From: Siminovitchia terrae
Lineage (GTDB): Bacteria; Bacillota; Bacilli; Bacillales; Bacillaceae_C
DNA: 64,000 nucleotides
Assembly: GCF_003605405.2 (NCBI RefSeq)
Contig: NZ_QYTW02000019.1
Coordinates: 35,201-99,200 of the forward strand
Reading direction: 5' to 3'
In this document: positions 39,470 to 48,647 of the stretch, piece by piece
How positions within the stretch are numbered: position 1 is the stretch's first letter
Layout: every line of letters starts with the position of its first letter
Position numbers and translations under genes: made by a program
Notes under the pieces: generated by a model
Seen by the model: only the letters and a program-made list of their open reading frames with translations
Databases searched by the model: none
What the model was told of the DNA's origin: nothing

Positions 39470-39850
39470 GAAAAGCTCAAGGCGCCCGTTTAGCGACGTA
39501 CAAACTGGAGCGATTCTGACGAGATAAAGGAAAACGAAGTGCGAGAGTGCCTGCTTATCGGCGACCAAGCATAAGACGAGCGCTGAAGAAGGCGTAGTTT
39601 GCCTTCAGCAGCGAATGGCTTATGACCTCGAGCCGATGGCACTCACAGCCAGACAACACGGCAAAGAATGCAGGCTCAAATCGCGACGTCCTGTCGCTTC
39701 GCTTGCATTAGTACTTCCTGTACGTCAGCAGGCTCAAACCGCGACGTCCTGTCGCTTCGCTTGCATTAGTACTTCCTGTACGTCAGAGCCGATGTTGACT
39801 TATCGTAGGAAGAAGAGTGAAGTTTGCTAGTCGCTGGGCGCCTGGAGCCA
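39470..39850 (+). repeat. Intergenic repeat, AAAAGC family, long copy with internal duplication
   Basis: Starts AAGAAAAGCTCAAGGCGCC and includes GACCAAGCATAAGACGAG, GCCAGACAACACGG and two copies of the core CGACGTCCTGTCGCTTCGCT plus AGTACTTCCTGTACGTCAG. The two cores are tandem units of 58 bp (39671-39728 and 39729-39786) with one difference. The ending GGAGCCAGACATAG resembles the end of the 38.0-kb copy. Nothing suggests a protein. Confidence 0.7.
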
Positions 39851-39912
39851 GACATAGAAAAACTTAATTCGAACTAAATATTTCATCTGATTTTATACTT
39901 TCTTACTCTGTT

Positions 39913-39943
39913 AAAAAAGCCCCGCCATCATGCGGGACTTGCC
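39913..39943 (-). terminator. Probable original terminator of the CcdA gene
   Basis: TCCCGCATGATGGCGGGGC followed by TTTTTT on the minus strand. It lies beyond repeat copy B, which separates it from the gene it most likely served. Confidence 0.75.
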
Positions 39944-39970
39944 TTCAAAATTGAAAAATAGTTGACTTAT

Positions 39971-40165
39971 ATCAAATGCACCTTGGCGTATTTGCGCCCA
40001 GATTTTATCGAGCTCCGCTCGATAATTTTCCTCTGAAAATCTGTGGCATCCGCCGGAGGCTTTAACTTTATTCAGCCGGGGTTTGAACCCCCACTGAACG
40101 GAAACACCAATATGCATTCATCTCACCACTTATAGAAGTGAGAGATTTCTGCTGAATGAAGTTAA
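39971..40165 (+). repeat. Structured repeat element, copy B
   Basis: A 195-bp full-length copy: left palindrome at CACCTTGGCG, stem ATCGAGCTCCGCTCGAT, central hairpin GGGGTTTGAACCCC, right hairpin CCACTTATAGAAGTG, then GAATGAAGTTAA. Its last bases hold the ccdA stop codon (TAA on the minus strand, 40162-40164). Confidence 0.88.
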
Positions 40166-40869
40166 AACCCTTTAAAATCACCGAATAAAGGTTGCAAAAT
40201 CGAGATAATGAGCTGCATCCAATCAAAAAACAATAAAATTCCGATGATAATCATCAAGTAACCGCCAATTTTCATAAAGCGCTGCCCGTTTTTCTTCAGG
40301 AACGTCATTTTGTCCAAGAATAAGGACATCAGGAGAAATGGAACGGAAAAACCAAGCACATAGGCTCCCATATAAAGAAGTCCCTTTCCAGGATCACCAG
40401 CGACAAGTCCAATCATCGCCCCTAAAATAGGGCCTGTACAAGGGGTCCAACCAGCAGCAAACGCAATTCCGATCAGGACAGATCCCAAATAACCCGTCGG
40501 CCTGTTTTGAAACTGAATCTTCTTCTCCATATTTAAAAAATTAAAACTCAGGATACCTGTTAATACCAAGCCGAAAAACACCAATACGATGGCCCCTACT
40601 TGTCTAAGAAGGGCTTGATACTGACGGAACATGTCTTCAAAGAGGGTGGACGATAGACCCAAGGCTAAAAAAATGATAGAAAATCCTACTAAAAACAGGA
40701 TCGTATGGATAAAAGCCTTCTTTCTAAATATCCCCCGCTCTTCCTTCATCTCGTTCACAGTCATTCCAGTAATATACGACAGGAAAGCCGGATATAAAGG
40801 AAGAGTACAAGGTGATATGAAAGATAAAAACCCCGCTCCAAAAGCAAGAAATATGTTTATTTGCTGCAT
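40162..40869 (-). CDS. ccdA: CcdA/DsbD-like cytochrome c biogenesis membrane protein
   Basis: 235 residues with six membrane helices. Two conserved Pro-Cys regions are present: FISPCTLPLYPAF near residue 20 and AAGWTPCTGPILG near 150; the two cysteines carry electrons across the membrane to extracytoplasmic thioredoxin-like proteins. In B. subtilis CcdA serves cytochrome c maturation and spore envelope formation. The stop codon is provided by or shared with repeat copy B. Confidence 0.92.
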   Translation of the reverse strand: MQQINIFLAFGAGFLSFISPCTLPLYPAFLSYITGMTVNEMKEERGIFRKKAFIHTILFLVGFSIIFLALGLSSTLFEDMFRQYQALLRQVGAIVLVFFGLVLTGILSFNFLNMEKKIQFQNRPTGYLGSVLIGIAFAAGWTPCTGPILGAMIGLVAGDPGKGLLYMGAYVLGFSVPFLLMSLFLDKMTFLKKNGQRFMKIGGYLMIIIGILLFFDWMQLIISILQPLFGDFKGF

Positions 40870-41197
40870 TTTTTAATCACCAGCCTCATTTTATATCATA
40901 TACATCCACCTTAGCAAAAACAATCGACTTTATTGTGAAATAACTGTGCCATTTTATCGAATTTATAGTCACATGTATAAGCGCGGTTTGAGGAGACTAG
41001 CAAAGATGGCAATACGTTTGTGCAGTTTCCTCGAATATGCCCCATGCAGCTTTGCTATGGTTCCGACACCTAAAGCTGGGTAAACCGAACTACATTCCAA
41101 TGAAACCCTGTCCAATCCCATACTACAAAAAAATGAAACATTTACTTTTACCAAACCGTATGAAAAAATAAAAGGAAACTCAGGAGGGAGCATTAAC
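40870..41197. other. Gene-free stretch between ccdA and the DUF4003 gene
   Basis: Divergent promoter region. No small gene with RBS found; the reverse frame over 40969-41217 overlaps the DUF4003 start and lacks an RBS. Confidence 0.5.
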
Positions 41198-42175
41198 ATG
41201 CAGGAATACATGCTCAAGTATATTGAAGTCTATGAGGAACTCAGGCAAAAGATGAAATGGAAAGTGACTGATAATAAAATATTAATGACGATTGCGTCCT
41301 TCTATGCCATGAATCAAAAACCTTTTCAAATGGAGTCTTATCTGCTGATTGCAGAGGAAATTAAACGACAGGCCCGTGCTTTCTCTTCTATAAAATCGGA
41401 ATCTCGTTATATTGCCGCGGCTATGCTAGATGTTGGCTTCGAACAAGCCGAAAAGCAAATTCCTGCATGGTTTGCTGTCTACGATGAATTGGCCAGCGCT
41501 AAATTCAGAAAAGGTATATTCACTTATATTGCAGCAGCTGTATTGATTAAAAATTCGGGGTCTGACCCCACGGAATATCGTCCTATTATCACGAAGGCAA
41601 AAGAAATTTACGAAGGCATGAAAAAAGAGCATTTCTTTTTGACATTCAGTGAAGATTATCCCCTTGCAATGCTTCTGGCTGCAACACAGACTGATCATGT
41701 CATTGAGAGCAACGAGCGCTTTTATGACGCCCTGAACCGTAACGGATTTCGAAAAGGCAACCATTTGCAAATGCTGAGTCATATTTTGACACTTGCCCAA
41801 GAGGAGAGCGCCGAAGCGCTAGTAAGCCGGACCACTCAAGTGTTTGATCAATTCAAAGAGGTCGGTATAAAACAAAAAACACTGTATTATCCAGTGATGG
41901 GAATGCTTGCCATGATCCCCCCTGCGGAATTAGATATGCAGGAAGTCTATCAGGCATACGAACAACTTAATCAGACAAAACCATTCAAATGGCAAAAGGA
42001 TTTAAACGCAACTCTTGCTGCCAGCTTTTATGTAAAAGATAAATTGGAACATTCGACTTTCATAGAGTCGAGCCTATTCACAACAATCGAAACTATTTTG
42101 CAGGCTCAGCAAGCAGCCATGACCGCTACTATAGCAGCTGCTGTAGTCACTACGAATTCAAATTCAGGAAGCTAA
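41198..42175 (+). CDS. DUF4003 family protein
   Basis: 325 residues, mostly helical and soluble, starting MQEYMLKYIEVYEELRQKMKWK, the pattern of DUF4003 proteins in Bacillaceae. GGAGGGAGC precedes the ATG. The C-terminus (QAQQAAMTATIAAAVVTTNSNSGS) is Ala/Thr/Ser-rich. Function unknown. Codons for residues around 120-124 (NSGSDP) contain the palindrome GGGGTCTGACCCC, the same motif as in the hairpin at 21.1 kb. Single gene with its own terminator. Confidence 0.85.
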   Translation: MQEYMLKYIEVYEELRQKMKWKVTDNKILMTIASFYAMNQKPFQMESYLLIAEEIKRQARAFSSIKSESRYIAAAMLDVGFEQAEKQIPAWFAVYDELASAKFRKGIFTYIAAAVLIKNSGSDPTEYRPIITKAKEIYEGMKKEHFFLTFSEDYPLAMLLAATQTDHVIESNERFYDALNRNGFRKGNHLQMLSHILTLAQEESAEALVSRTTQVFDQFKEVGIKQKTLYYPVMGMLAMIPPAELDMQEVYQAYEQLNQTKPFKWQKDLNATLAASFYVKDKLEHSTFIESSLFTTIETILQAQQAAMTATIAAAVVTTNSNSGS

Positions 42176-42222
42176 AAAGCCGGGGATGAACCATGATTTA
42201 TGGCATCCCCGGCTTTTCATTT
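42173..42222 (+). terminator. Terminator of the DUF4003 gene
   Basis: AAAAAGCCGGGGAT and ATCCCCGGCTTTT pair across a 16-base loop, directly after the stop. Confidence 0.88.
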
Positions 42223-42576
42223 CTTATGGCGAAATGTATGACTGCAGCTATGTACTCAAACCCTGAATAAGAAAGGCACCGACCTCATGTACTAGCCTCT
42301 CAAATCGAGAAGGACTTTTAATGTGAGTTGTGATGTAAACTGCACAGCAAATTTATTTCGTCATTTGTAAATTAAAGTGTACAATTCGAACAATAAAGTT
42401 TTGCCCTAGTCGATTAACAAAATATTATCTTCAAAAAAATGGGTTTTAAGAACATATTGGGGTACAACTTTAATATTACAAATTTTTTTGTGAAACTTAG
42501 TTGCATCATGGAAAATCAGAAAATCATACATATCTTTTGAATGTTAGATTTAAATATATTCCTTTCTTAATTGACA

Positions 42577-42605
42577 TTGACAGGTTATCAGTCAAGAAGT
42601 ATGAT
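42577..42605 (+). promoter_or_regulatory. Promoter with TetR-type operator, copy 1
   Basis: TTGACA (42577-42582), 17-bp spacer, TATGAT (42600-42605): a near-consensus SigA promoter. The spacer completes the 19-bp operator TTGACAGGTTATCAGTCAA (42577-42595). There is no intact gene directly downstream on the plus strand before 43065. Confidence 0.75.
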
Positions 42606-42960
42606 AGAACCACCTAATTGATAATTAATATCATTTAGGTCAATTATTAAATTTAGCATTTATAGATTCTCTTAAAAGTGATAAATCGAATTTTCCACTA
42701 GAAGTGCCAAATCAGGTAGATTGAATTGCTACAATTCTTGCTATATGTTTAGCTTTATTCCATTTAAATAATGGCACATTGTTGAAAGAAAAAAATTCTG
42801 CTACGAGTGTGGATTGTCGACGTGAAAGTTGCCTTCCTTATTACCTTAAATCCGTTACTATTGGTGTGAATTAGCAAATTGTTTGTACATGCAATATCTG
42901 CTTTCGTTCCGCGGCATTTTTTACTAGATTCAATAATTGAGCCACCTCCTTTTTTACATA
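42606..42960. other. Non-coding or decayed stretch between two operator copies
   Basis: No intact gene. On the minus strand AAGGAGGTGGC (about 42945) is a perfect RBS followed by TTG and only about 20 codons (starting NLVKNAAERKQIL) before a stop. This looks like the start of a destroyed gene once transcribed from the divergent operator at 42966. Confidence 0.45.
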
Positions 42961-42963
42961 GGC

Positions 42964-42994
42964 ACTTGACTGACTATCAGTCAAGTAAATAGAG
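42964..42994. promoter_or_regulatory. TetR-type operator, copy 2, over divergent promoters
   Basis: A 23-bp dyad 42964-42986 containing TTGACTGACTATCAGTCAA. On the plus strand TTGACT with 17-bp spacing to ATAGAG points toward the AraC gene. On the minus strand TTGACT and TATGTA point the other way to an RBS without a gene. The repeat arms are typical of TetR/AcrR family operators. Confidence 0.7.
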
Positions 42995-43017
42995 TGAAAT
43001 GGTTTTTCAAAATTTAT

Positions 43018-43036
43018 TTGAGTGACAATCGGTCAA
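43018..43036 (+). promoter_or_regulatory. TetR-type operator, copy 3, in the leader of the AraC gene
   Basis: TTGAGTGACAATCGGTCAA matches copy 2 at 16 of 19 positions and lies 28 bp before the AraC start codon, inside the presumed transcript leader. Confidence 0.6.
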
Positions 43037-43064
43037 AAGTTGAGAGTAAGGAGCTGAAAGTAAA

Positions 43065-44081
43065 ATGGCGTTAAACGTAGCCAAGATTCATGATTTATTT
43101 GACCAGTTTACGGAATTGGTAGAGGGACAAGTTCAGCAAAAAAATTTGGAACAAAAGCTTACCATTCCTTCCCACATAGGTAAAGGTAACGTGACAAGAA
43201 CACGGATTCGTCCCGGTATGGAAATTATGATGACGGATATTACTTTCAAGCAAGATATGAAACTTCAAATTCAGGAATCCTGCCAATTATTTGAATTGAG
43301 TTATTGTATTAGTGGCGAGATCCATTGCGATTGGAACGGCAAGAGCAGTCATACGATTTCACAAACGGGAAATGTCCTCTTTCTAGAGAATGTTCGAGTC
43401 TTTGAAGAAAAAAAAGCAGATATCCGAAATCAGCTTCTTGAAATAAGGTTCACGCCCGATGAACTGTTGCGTTACGCTGAGGATGTAACAGAACAACGGA
43501 AAATGGAGACTTGGCTTAAACATCACCGTGGTAATATTGATCAATATCCGACCACGCCGGCTATCCAAAGATGTGTATCTGAAATGATCCATTGTACACA
43601 TCTTGGCACAATGAAGAGGTTGTATATGGAAAGTAAGGCATTAGAATTTTTATCCTTATTTGGAGAGTCAGATGGATACGGTAATATCGGAGGAGGCATA
43701 ATGCTGCACCGCGATGATATTTCCAGGCTGAAACATGCCCATGAACTAGTGCAACAGCATCTTGAACAGCCACTATCAATTCGCGAATTAGCAAGGCGAA
43801 TTGGGATGAATGAATTTAAGCTAAAAAAAGGATTCCGTGAGTTGTTTGGCATGACAATTTTTGAGCTTGTGCGTCAAAAAAGGATGGAGAAAGCACTATG
43901 GTATATGGAAGTAGCACATTTGAATGTCGGAGAAACGGCTGCTTCAGTTGGCTATAGCAACGCCAGCAATTTCACCACGGCTTTTCGCAAGCACTATGGC
44001 TGTAATCCAAGTGATCTTATAAAACGTATCAGTCAACTGAATATGGAGCAAAGCAAATTGAAAAATGATTCCAATCAATAG
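43065..44081 (+). CDS. AraC family transcriptional regulator (siderophore-type)
   Basis: 338 residues. N-terminal ligand-sensing domain of about 220 residues (LFELSYCISGEIHCDW, GNVLFLENV), then the two AraC HTH motifs: LSIRELARRIGMNEFKLKKGFRELFG and LNVGETAASVGYSNASNFTTAFRKHYGCNPSDL. The layout resembles PchR/YbtA-type regulators of siderophore uptake. It faces the siderophore operon tail to tail, so control of that operon is likely. AGTAAGGAGC is the RBS. Confidence 0.9.
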   Translation: MALNVAKIHDLFDQFTELVEGQVQQKNLEQKLTIPSHIGKGNVTRTRIRPGMEIMMTDITFKQDMKLQIQESCQLFELSYCISGEIHCDWNGKSSHTISQTGNVLFLENVRVFEEKKADIRNQLLEIRFTPDELLRYAEDVTEQRKMETWLKHHRGNIDQYPTTPAIQRCVSEMIHCTHLGTMKRLYMESKALEFLSLFGESDGYGNIGGGIMLHRDDISRLKHAHELVQQHLEQPLSIRELARRIGMNEFKLKKGFRELFGMTIFELVRQKRMEKALWYMEVAHLNVGETAASVGYSNASNFTTAFRKHYGCNPSDLIKRISQLNMEQSKLKNDSNQ

Positions 44082-44168
44082 CTTTATACAAGCAGATCTT
44101 TATTAAGAAATGACCTGTATTATCACATTTGTTCAATAATTCGCAGTATCAATTACATCTATGTACAC

Positions 44169-44210
44169 TAAAAGCGGCTCGACATTAAGAAGGATATAAT
44201 GTCAAGCCGC
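44169..44210 (-). terminator. Terminator of the siderophore operon
   Basis: GCGGCTTGACATTA and TAATGTCGAGCCGC form the stem on the minus strand, then TTTTAGTG. Confidence 0.8.
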
Positions 44211-44248
44211 AGCAACGCATAGCTCAGATAGATCTTTTCTGCACTTTT

Positions 44249-45010
44249 TTAGAGCAAATATGCGATTGCCAAATCCCCCGTAATCGGATTGGAGTAAACC
44301 TCACAATCAATTTCATAAACCTGCCTGATAAGCTCATTTGTTAAAACTTCCTTGGGCTTTCCCGAGACAAGGACCTTCCCTTGTTTGATCACATAAAGAA
44401 TATCACAATACACAGATGCCATAGAAAGATCATGCAATGCAGCCAGAACGCCAATATTTAGCGATTTGACGACAGTTAAAATCTGCAGCTGATATTTAAT
44501 ATCTAAATGGTTTGTTGGCTCGTCGAGAATTAAAAATTGGGGTCGCTGTGCTATTGCTCTAGCCAGTATCACACGTTGTTTTTCACCGCCCGATAACGTC
44601 AAGTAGCTCCTATCCGCATACTCAGTCAGATTGACCCTTTCCAATGAATCCGCAACAATTTGATAATCTTGTTTATTATCTAATTCCATGAGATGCTTAT
44701 GCGGTGTTCGCCCCATCATCACCATCTCACGAACAGTAAAATCAAAGCTCAATTCATTGAATTGACCAACCACGCCCATATCTTTCGAGATCATGCGCGC
44801 TGATGATTTCAAAACATCCGTCTCCCCCAAAAAAACAGAGCCCTTTTGCGGTTTAATGACTTTATAAATACTTTTCAACAAAGTAGATTTCCCACATCCA
44901 TTGGGCCCAACGATTCCGACAAACTGTCCATTCTCCACTTTAAGACTGATATCTTTTATAACATCCGTCCCCGCTAAAGTGACTGATATGTGATCTGCTG
45001 TCAGGTTCAA
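44249..45010 (-). CDS. Iron-siderophore ABC transporter ATP-binding protein
   Basis: About 253 residues, FecE/FhuC type. Walker A GPNGCGKST, signature LSGGEKQRVILARAIAQ and Walker B FLILDEPTNHLD are intact. I placed the start at a TTG (45010) because GGGGGGAAG lies 7 bp upstream, at the end of the permease gene; an ATG at 45031 has no RBS. It drives uptake through the FecCD permease encoded just upstream. Confidence 0.92.
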   Translation of the reverse strand: MNLTADHISVTLAGTDVIKDISLKVENGQFVGIVGPNGCGKSTLLKSIYKVIKPQKGSVFLGETDVLKSSARMISKDMGVVGQFNELSFDFTVREMVMMGRTPHKHLMELDNKQDYQIVADSLERVNLTEYADRSYLTLSGGEKQRVILARAIAQRPQFLILDEPTNHLDIKYQLQILTVVKSLNIGVLAALHDLSMASVYCDILYVIKQGKVLVSGKPKEVLTNELIRQVYEIDCEVYSNPITGDLAIAYLL

Positions 45011-45011
45011 T

Positions 45012-46127
45012 TTACTTCCCCCCGAATCCATAACTTTTTTTGATTAACATATACATAAATACCGGCGCGCCCAGAAGGGACGTGACAATTCCAATCGGCA
45101 ATTCTCCATTCGGTATGATGGTTCTCGCAAACACATCCGTCCATATCATGAATAAGGCACCAAAAAAAATAGCGACAGGAACAAGCCGCTTATGGTTTGA
45201 GCCGACAACACTGCGCACTATATGGGGAACAATCAAACCCACAAACCCGATAATTCCACAAGTTGAGACAAGAACACCAGTGACGATCGAGGAGATCACC
45301 ATATACACCCGTCTATAATTGTTTAGGTTAATTCCCAACGTAACCGCTGTTTCTTCCCCCATTAGCATCGTATTCATGACTCTGAATTGAAACAGAAAAA
45401 AGAGTGCCGCAGCAAGGACTACTGCCGTAACAAGTGGAAGTGTCCCCCACTCAGCAGATGTCAAACTTCCCATTGTCCAAAAGGATATGGATCGAATGCC
45501 TTCGGCATTTTTGGCAAAGTAAATAATAAAGTTGGAAAAAGCACTACACAGCGCGTTAATGACCGTTCCGGCCAGAATCAGTTTGACCGAGGAGACTTTC
45601 CCGCCGATGCTGGCAAGGCCCAAAACAAGAACGGCTGCTGCCAACGCGCCAATAAACGCCCATGAGGCAACACCAAACTCTCCAAGAATTCCCCCTATAC
45701 CAAAACCGAGCATAATCGCAAACGTCGCGCCTAATGAAGCACCGGAAGAAATCCCTAGTAAGAACGGGTCAGCCAGCGGATTTTGAACGGATGCCTGCAT
45801 GACGGTTCCGCAAAGCGCCAATCCAGCGCCGGTTACCAACGCCAGCAGCACTCTCGGAAAGCGGATTTGCCAAATCACATCCAAAAACATGGCATTTTCA
45901 TCCGCTGTGATGTGGTCGGTTTGTATCCCGGTGATTTGCTCCACCAAAATCCAAAAAGATTGACCGAAAGGAATGGATACTTGCCCAACGGATACCGAAA
46001 CGACGATTGAAATTCCAACCGCAACAACCAGTACAGCTACGATTACCGAGAAAAGGGACCGTTTTTTTATCTTGCTTTCTGTATCAAGCAAATTGTTTTT
46101 GAGTTCTCTTCTTTGTGCAGTTGCCAT
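45012..46127 (-). CDS. Iron-siderophore ABC transporter permease (FecCD family)
   Basis: 371 residues with about nine or ten membrane helices. The family patterns PRVLLALVTGAGLALCGTVMQA, NPLADPFLLGISSGASLGA and GFVGLIVPHIVR are present. Only one permease gene exists, so it should work as a homodimer, as BtuC does. It starts 2 bp after the binding-protein stop with AAAGGAG as RBS. Confidence 0.94.
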   Translation of the reverse strand: MATAQRRELKNNLLDTESKIKKRSLFSVIVAVLVVAVGISIVVSVSVGQVSIPFGQSFWILVEQITGIQTDHITADENAMFLDVIWQIRFPRVLLALVTGAGLALCGTVMQASVQNPLADPFLLGISSGASLGATFAIMLGFGIGGILGEFGVASWAFIGALAAAVLVLGLASIGGKVSSVKLILAGTVINALCSAFSNFIIYFAKNAEGIRSISFWTMGSLTSAEWGTLPLVTAVVLAAALFFLFQFRVMNTMLMGEETAVTLGINLNNYRRVYMVISSIVTGVLVSTCGIIGFVGLIVPHIVRSVVGSNHKRLVPVAIFFGALFMIWTDVFARTIIPNGELPIGIVTSLLGAPVFMYMLIKKSYGFGGK

Positions 46128-46129
46128 GC

Positions 46130-47165
46130 CTATTCTCCTTTGAATAGTTCAGGATGAACATACTTGGCAACATCATTGTACAAATCCGCAAGTCCGAGAC
46201 TCCCGCGTACTGCAGTTGTATACTCGACAACCTTCACGTTGCCGGTTTTAATTGCAGTCGCATTTTTCAATTTTGGATTGAGCAGATATTTATTTATCAA
46301 TGCCTCACTATCTGATTTTTGGAATCCAGTGATGATGATTTTGTCGGGATTCACCGATAGAATAGATTCCTCCGACATCTCTACATACGTTTCCTTAGAT
46401 ACTTCGATATACTCGCCGCCCACGCCTTCAATTATTTCATCAATAAGGCAAAGTGATGGGCCATAATAATAAGTCGTTTCTCCGCTCGTTCCAAGCAGCA
46501 GAACTTTTGGCTTATCCTTTGTCTGTGCCGTTTTTTTCTGAATTTCACTGATTTGTTCTTTCTGCTTCTCCACAAAGGCATTCGTTTTCTCTTCGATATT
46601 CAGTACGCTGCCCAAATTCGTAATATCCTCGAAAAAACTGTCGATAGTGCGTCCAGTCGTATAGTTGATTCCGGCAAGCACGGGAATGCCTCTCTTGTTC
46701 CAGAAAGAAATATCCCCTATTCGTTCTTTCTGAAATGCGGATGACATGGAAATAATCAAATCCGGTTGCAACTCCAGAATGGCTTCCTTGGAAGGCCACA
46801 TGTCCGTCATAATCGGGAGCTTTTTAATTTGTTCCTCATATTCAGAGAAGGATTTGTCCAAATATGCCAGTCCAACGATTCTTTTCTCTTCTCCAAAGGC
46901 AATCATCCACTCCGCGAAACCTTGGCCGATTACCACAATGCGTTGCGTTTCTTTTTCAATGGTCTGCTTCATTTCTTTACCTGCATCATCATAAATCGTC
47001 AAGGTCAACGGGTAATGACTTTTCCCCGTTGAGTTGCCCTCAGTTGCTTCGGGACGATTCTGATTAGATGCTTTTGGTTCAACTGTTTTTTTTTGAGCAA
47101 GCGGACAACACGATCAAACATAGAATCATGGCCATAAAAATAGATACGTTTTTCTTTGTAAACAT
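46130..47165 (-). pseudogene. Iron-siderophore binding lipoprotein, frameshifted in a run of nine A
   Basis: The ATG at 47165 follows GGAGG and opens a lipoprotein signal (MFTKKNVSIFMAMILCLIVL, then SAC lipobox) that stops after CSKKNS. The mature protein continues in another frame: with one A fewer in the run at 47086-47094 the sequence reads CSKKTVEPKASNQNRP and joins the 292-codon frame ending at 46130. That frame has the FecB/FhuD fold signs (RIVVIGQGFAEWMIAFG, LQPDLIISM, ADLYNDVAKYVHP). Either a real inactivating frameshift, a slippage-corrected gene, or a sequencing error in a homopolymer. Confidence 0.85.
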
Positions 47166-47198
47166 AAATTCTTCCTCCTGGTATTAGACAACTTGATA

Positions 47199-48647
47199 TT
47201 AAGTGTTGTGTTGATTTCGTATAAAACTAAGGCAAACAAAAGCTGCTAGAGCAAGTGCTCCGCAGGCCGTTAAAGAGACGGAAAATGCCCTTACATAGTC
47301 GGACAGGATTGCATTTTTCAAGGGCTGTTGCAGCGCGGTAGAAAATAAAATGCTAATCAACGCAACACCCAGCGAGTTAGCCAAGTACATCACAGTATTG
47401 AACAGACCTGAACCCGCCCCCACATTCTCCGCCGGTACGGTACCAAGCACAACTCGGGTAAGCGGCGTTGTGACCAGTCCAAGTCCCATGCCATACGTTA
47501 GCAGCAGCACCATGTATGGCATCTGCAACAGATGCATCGCATCGATACGCAGCAACAAGACAAAGAAAAAACAACAGCTTGCCGTGACCAACGCACCTGT
47601 TTTCAGCACAGCCATCCCCCAACGATCTACCACTTGCGATGAGATCAGAGAGGTCAGGAAAAAACCGCAGCCAAGAGGCAGAAAAGCGAGACTCGTCGCT
47701 TGGGCATCAAAATGCAAGCCAAACTGCAAATAATACGTCAAGATAAAGAAGAAAGAAAACATGCTGAGGTAAATTAAAACAACGGAAAGCATCCCTACGC
47801 CAAATAAACGTTGCTTAAAAATAGTCAGATCGACAAGCGGTGCGTCATCACATTTTTGCTTATGAATTTCTACCGCTATAAATGCAAGTAGTAACAGCAG
47901 TGAAAGAGCCAGACAACCCCATATCCAATGCGGCCATCCTTGTTTTTGTCCTTCGGATAACGGATAAACAAGCAGAAATAGCCCGCTCATAATAAAAAAT
48001 GTACCGGTCCAATCGATCCTTTGTGTCGGGTTGCCATGCGATTCCGGCAGAAGCGGCAAGCACAAAAGAACAAGAATACCGAAGGGTACATTGAAAAAGA
48101 ATACAGTTCTCCACCCCAAATCAAACACGTTCCAATTGACCAGAATGCCTCCCAGCGTGAGCCCAAATGCAAACCCGAATCCGAGCAATGCACCATAAAT
48201 GCTGAAGACAAGCCCTTTTTCCCGCGGTAAAAAATTAACTTGCATCATGGAGAGCACTTGGGGTTGTATAAGCGCCGCAGCAAGTCCTTGTACAATCCGA
48301 ATGGCAATCAGGAGAGTCGGACTCGTAGCCAAGCCTCCCAGTATGGCCATGAGGGTAAACCCGCTCACGCCAATTAGCAGCAGTCGTCTTCTACCATATA
48401 TGTCGCCAAGCTTTCCACTGACAATGAGAGCTACGGCCAGACTGAGAGAAAAGCAGGTCACAATAAGCTGTGCATCGGAAAAACTAGCGTTCAAACTATT
48501 CTGTATCAAGGGTAACGCGACCTGTATCATATAGGTATTTAAAGAATTAAGCAGTATAGGGAGTAGAATGACAGCTAGCGTATACCAACGGCGTGGATCA
48601 AGCTGCTGCTCCAGTTCTTCGCCAGCTGTTGAAGTATGATTGAGCAT
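47199..48647 (-). CDS. MFS efflux transporter, DHA2 (EmrB/QacA) family
   Basis: About 482 residues from ATG 48647 (LNHTSTAGEELEQQLDPRRWY), after AAGGAGGAG. Fourteen membrane segments; motif A appears as GKLGDIYGRRRLLL and the DHA2 motif C region as GFAFGLTLGGILV. First gene of the iron operon, 33 bp before the binding-protein gene, with a Fur box upstream. This suggests export of a siderophore or related iron chelate rather than a drug; inferred from context. Confidence 0.88.
   Translation of the reverse strand: MLNHTSTAGEELEQQLDPRRWYTLAVILLPILLNSLNTYMIQVALPLIQNSLNASFSDAQLIVTCFSLSLAVALIVSGKLGDIYGRRRLLLIGVSGFTLMAILGGLATSPTLLIAIRIVQGLAAALIQPQVLSMMQVNFLPREKGLVFSIYGALLGFGFAFGLTLGGILVNWNVFDLGWRTVFFFNVPFGILVLLCLPLLPESHGNPTQRIDWTGTFFIMSGLFLLVYPLSEGQKQGWPHWIWGCLALSLLLLLAFIAVEIHKQKCDDAPLVDLTIFKQRLFGVGMLSVVLIYLSMFSFFFILTYYLQFGLHFDAQATSLAFLPLGCGFFLTSLISSQVVDRWGMAVLKTGALVTASCCFFFVLLLRIDAMHLLQMPYMVLLLTYGMGLGLVTTPLTRVVLGTVPAENVGAGSGLFNTVMYLANSLGVALISILFSTALQQPLKNAILSDYVRAFSVSLTACGALALAAFVCLSFIRNQHNT

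Noticed and set aside
39615..39830. 71-codon plus-strand frame in the repeat at 39.6-39.8 kb
   Set aside because: It is created by the tandem repeat core and has no RBS or recognisable product.
42606..42960. Intact gene downstream of the promoter at 42577
   Set aside because: All frames in both directions are interrupted within a few tens of codons.
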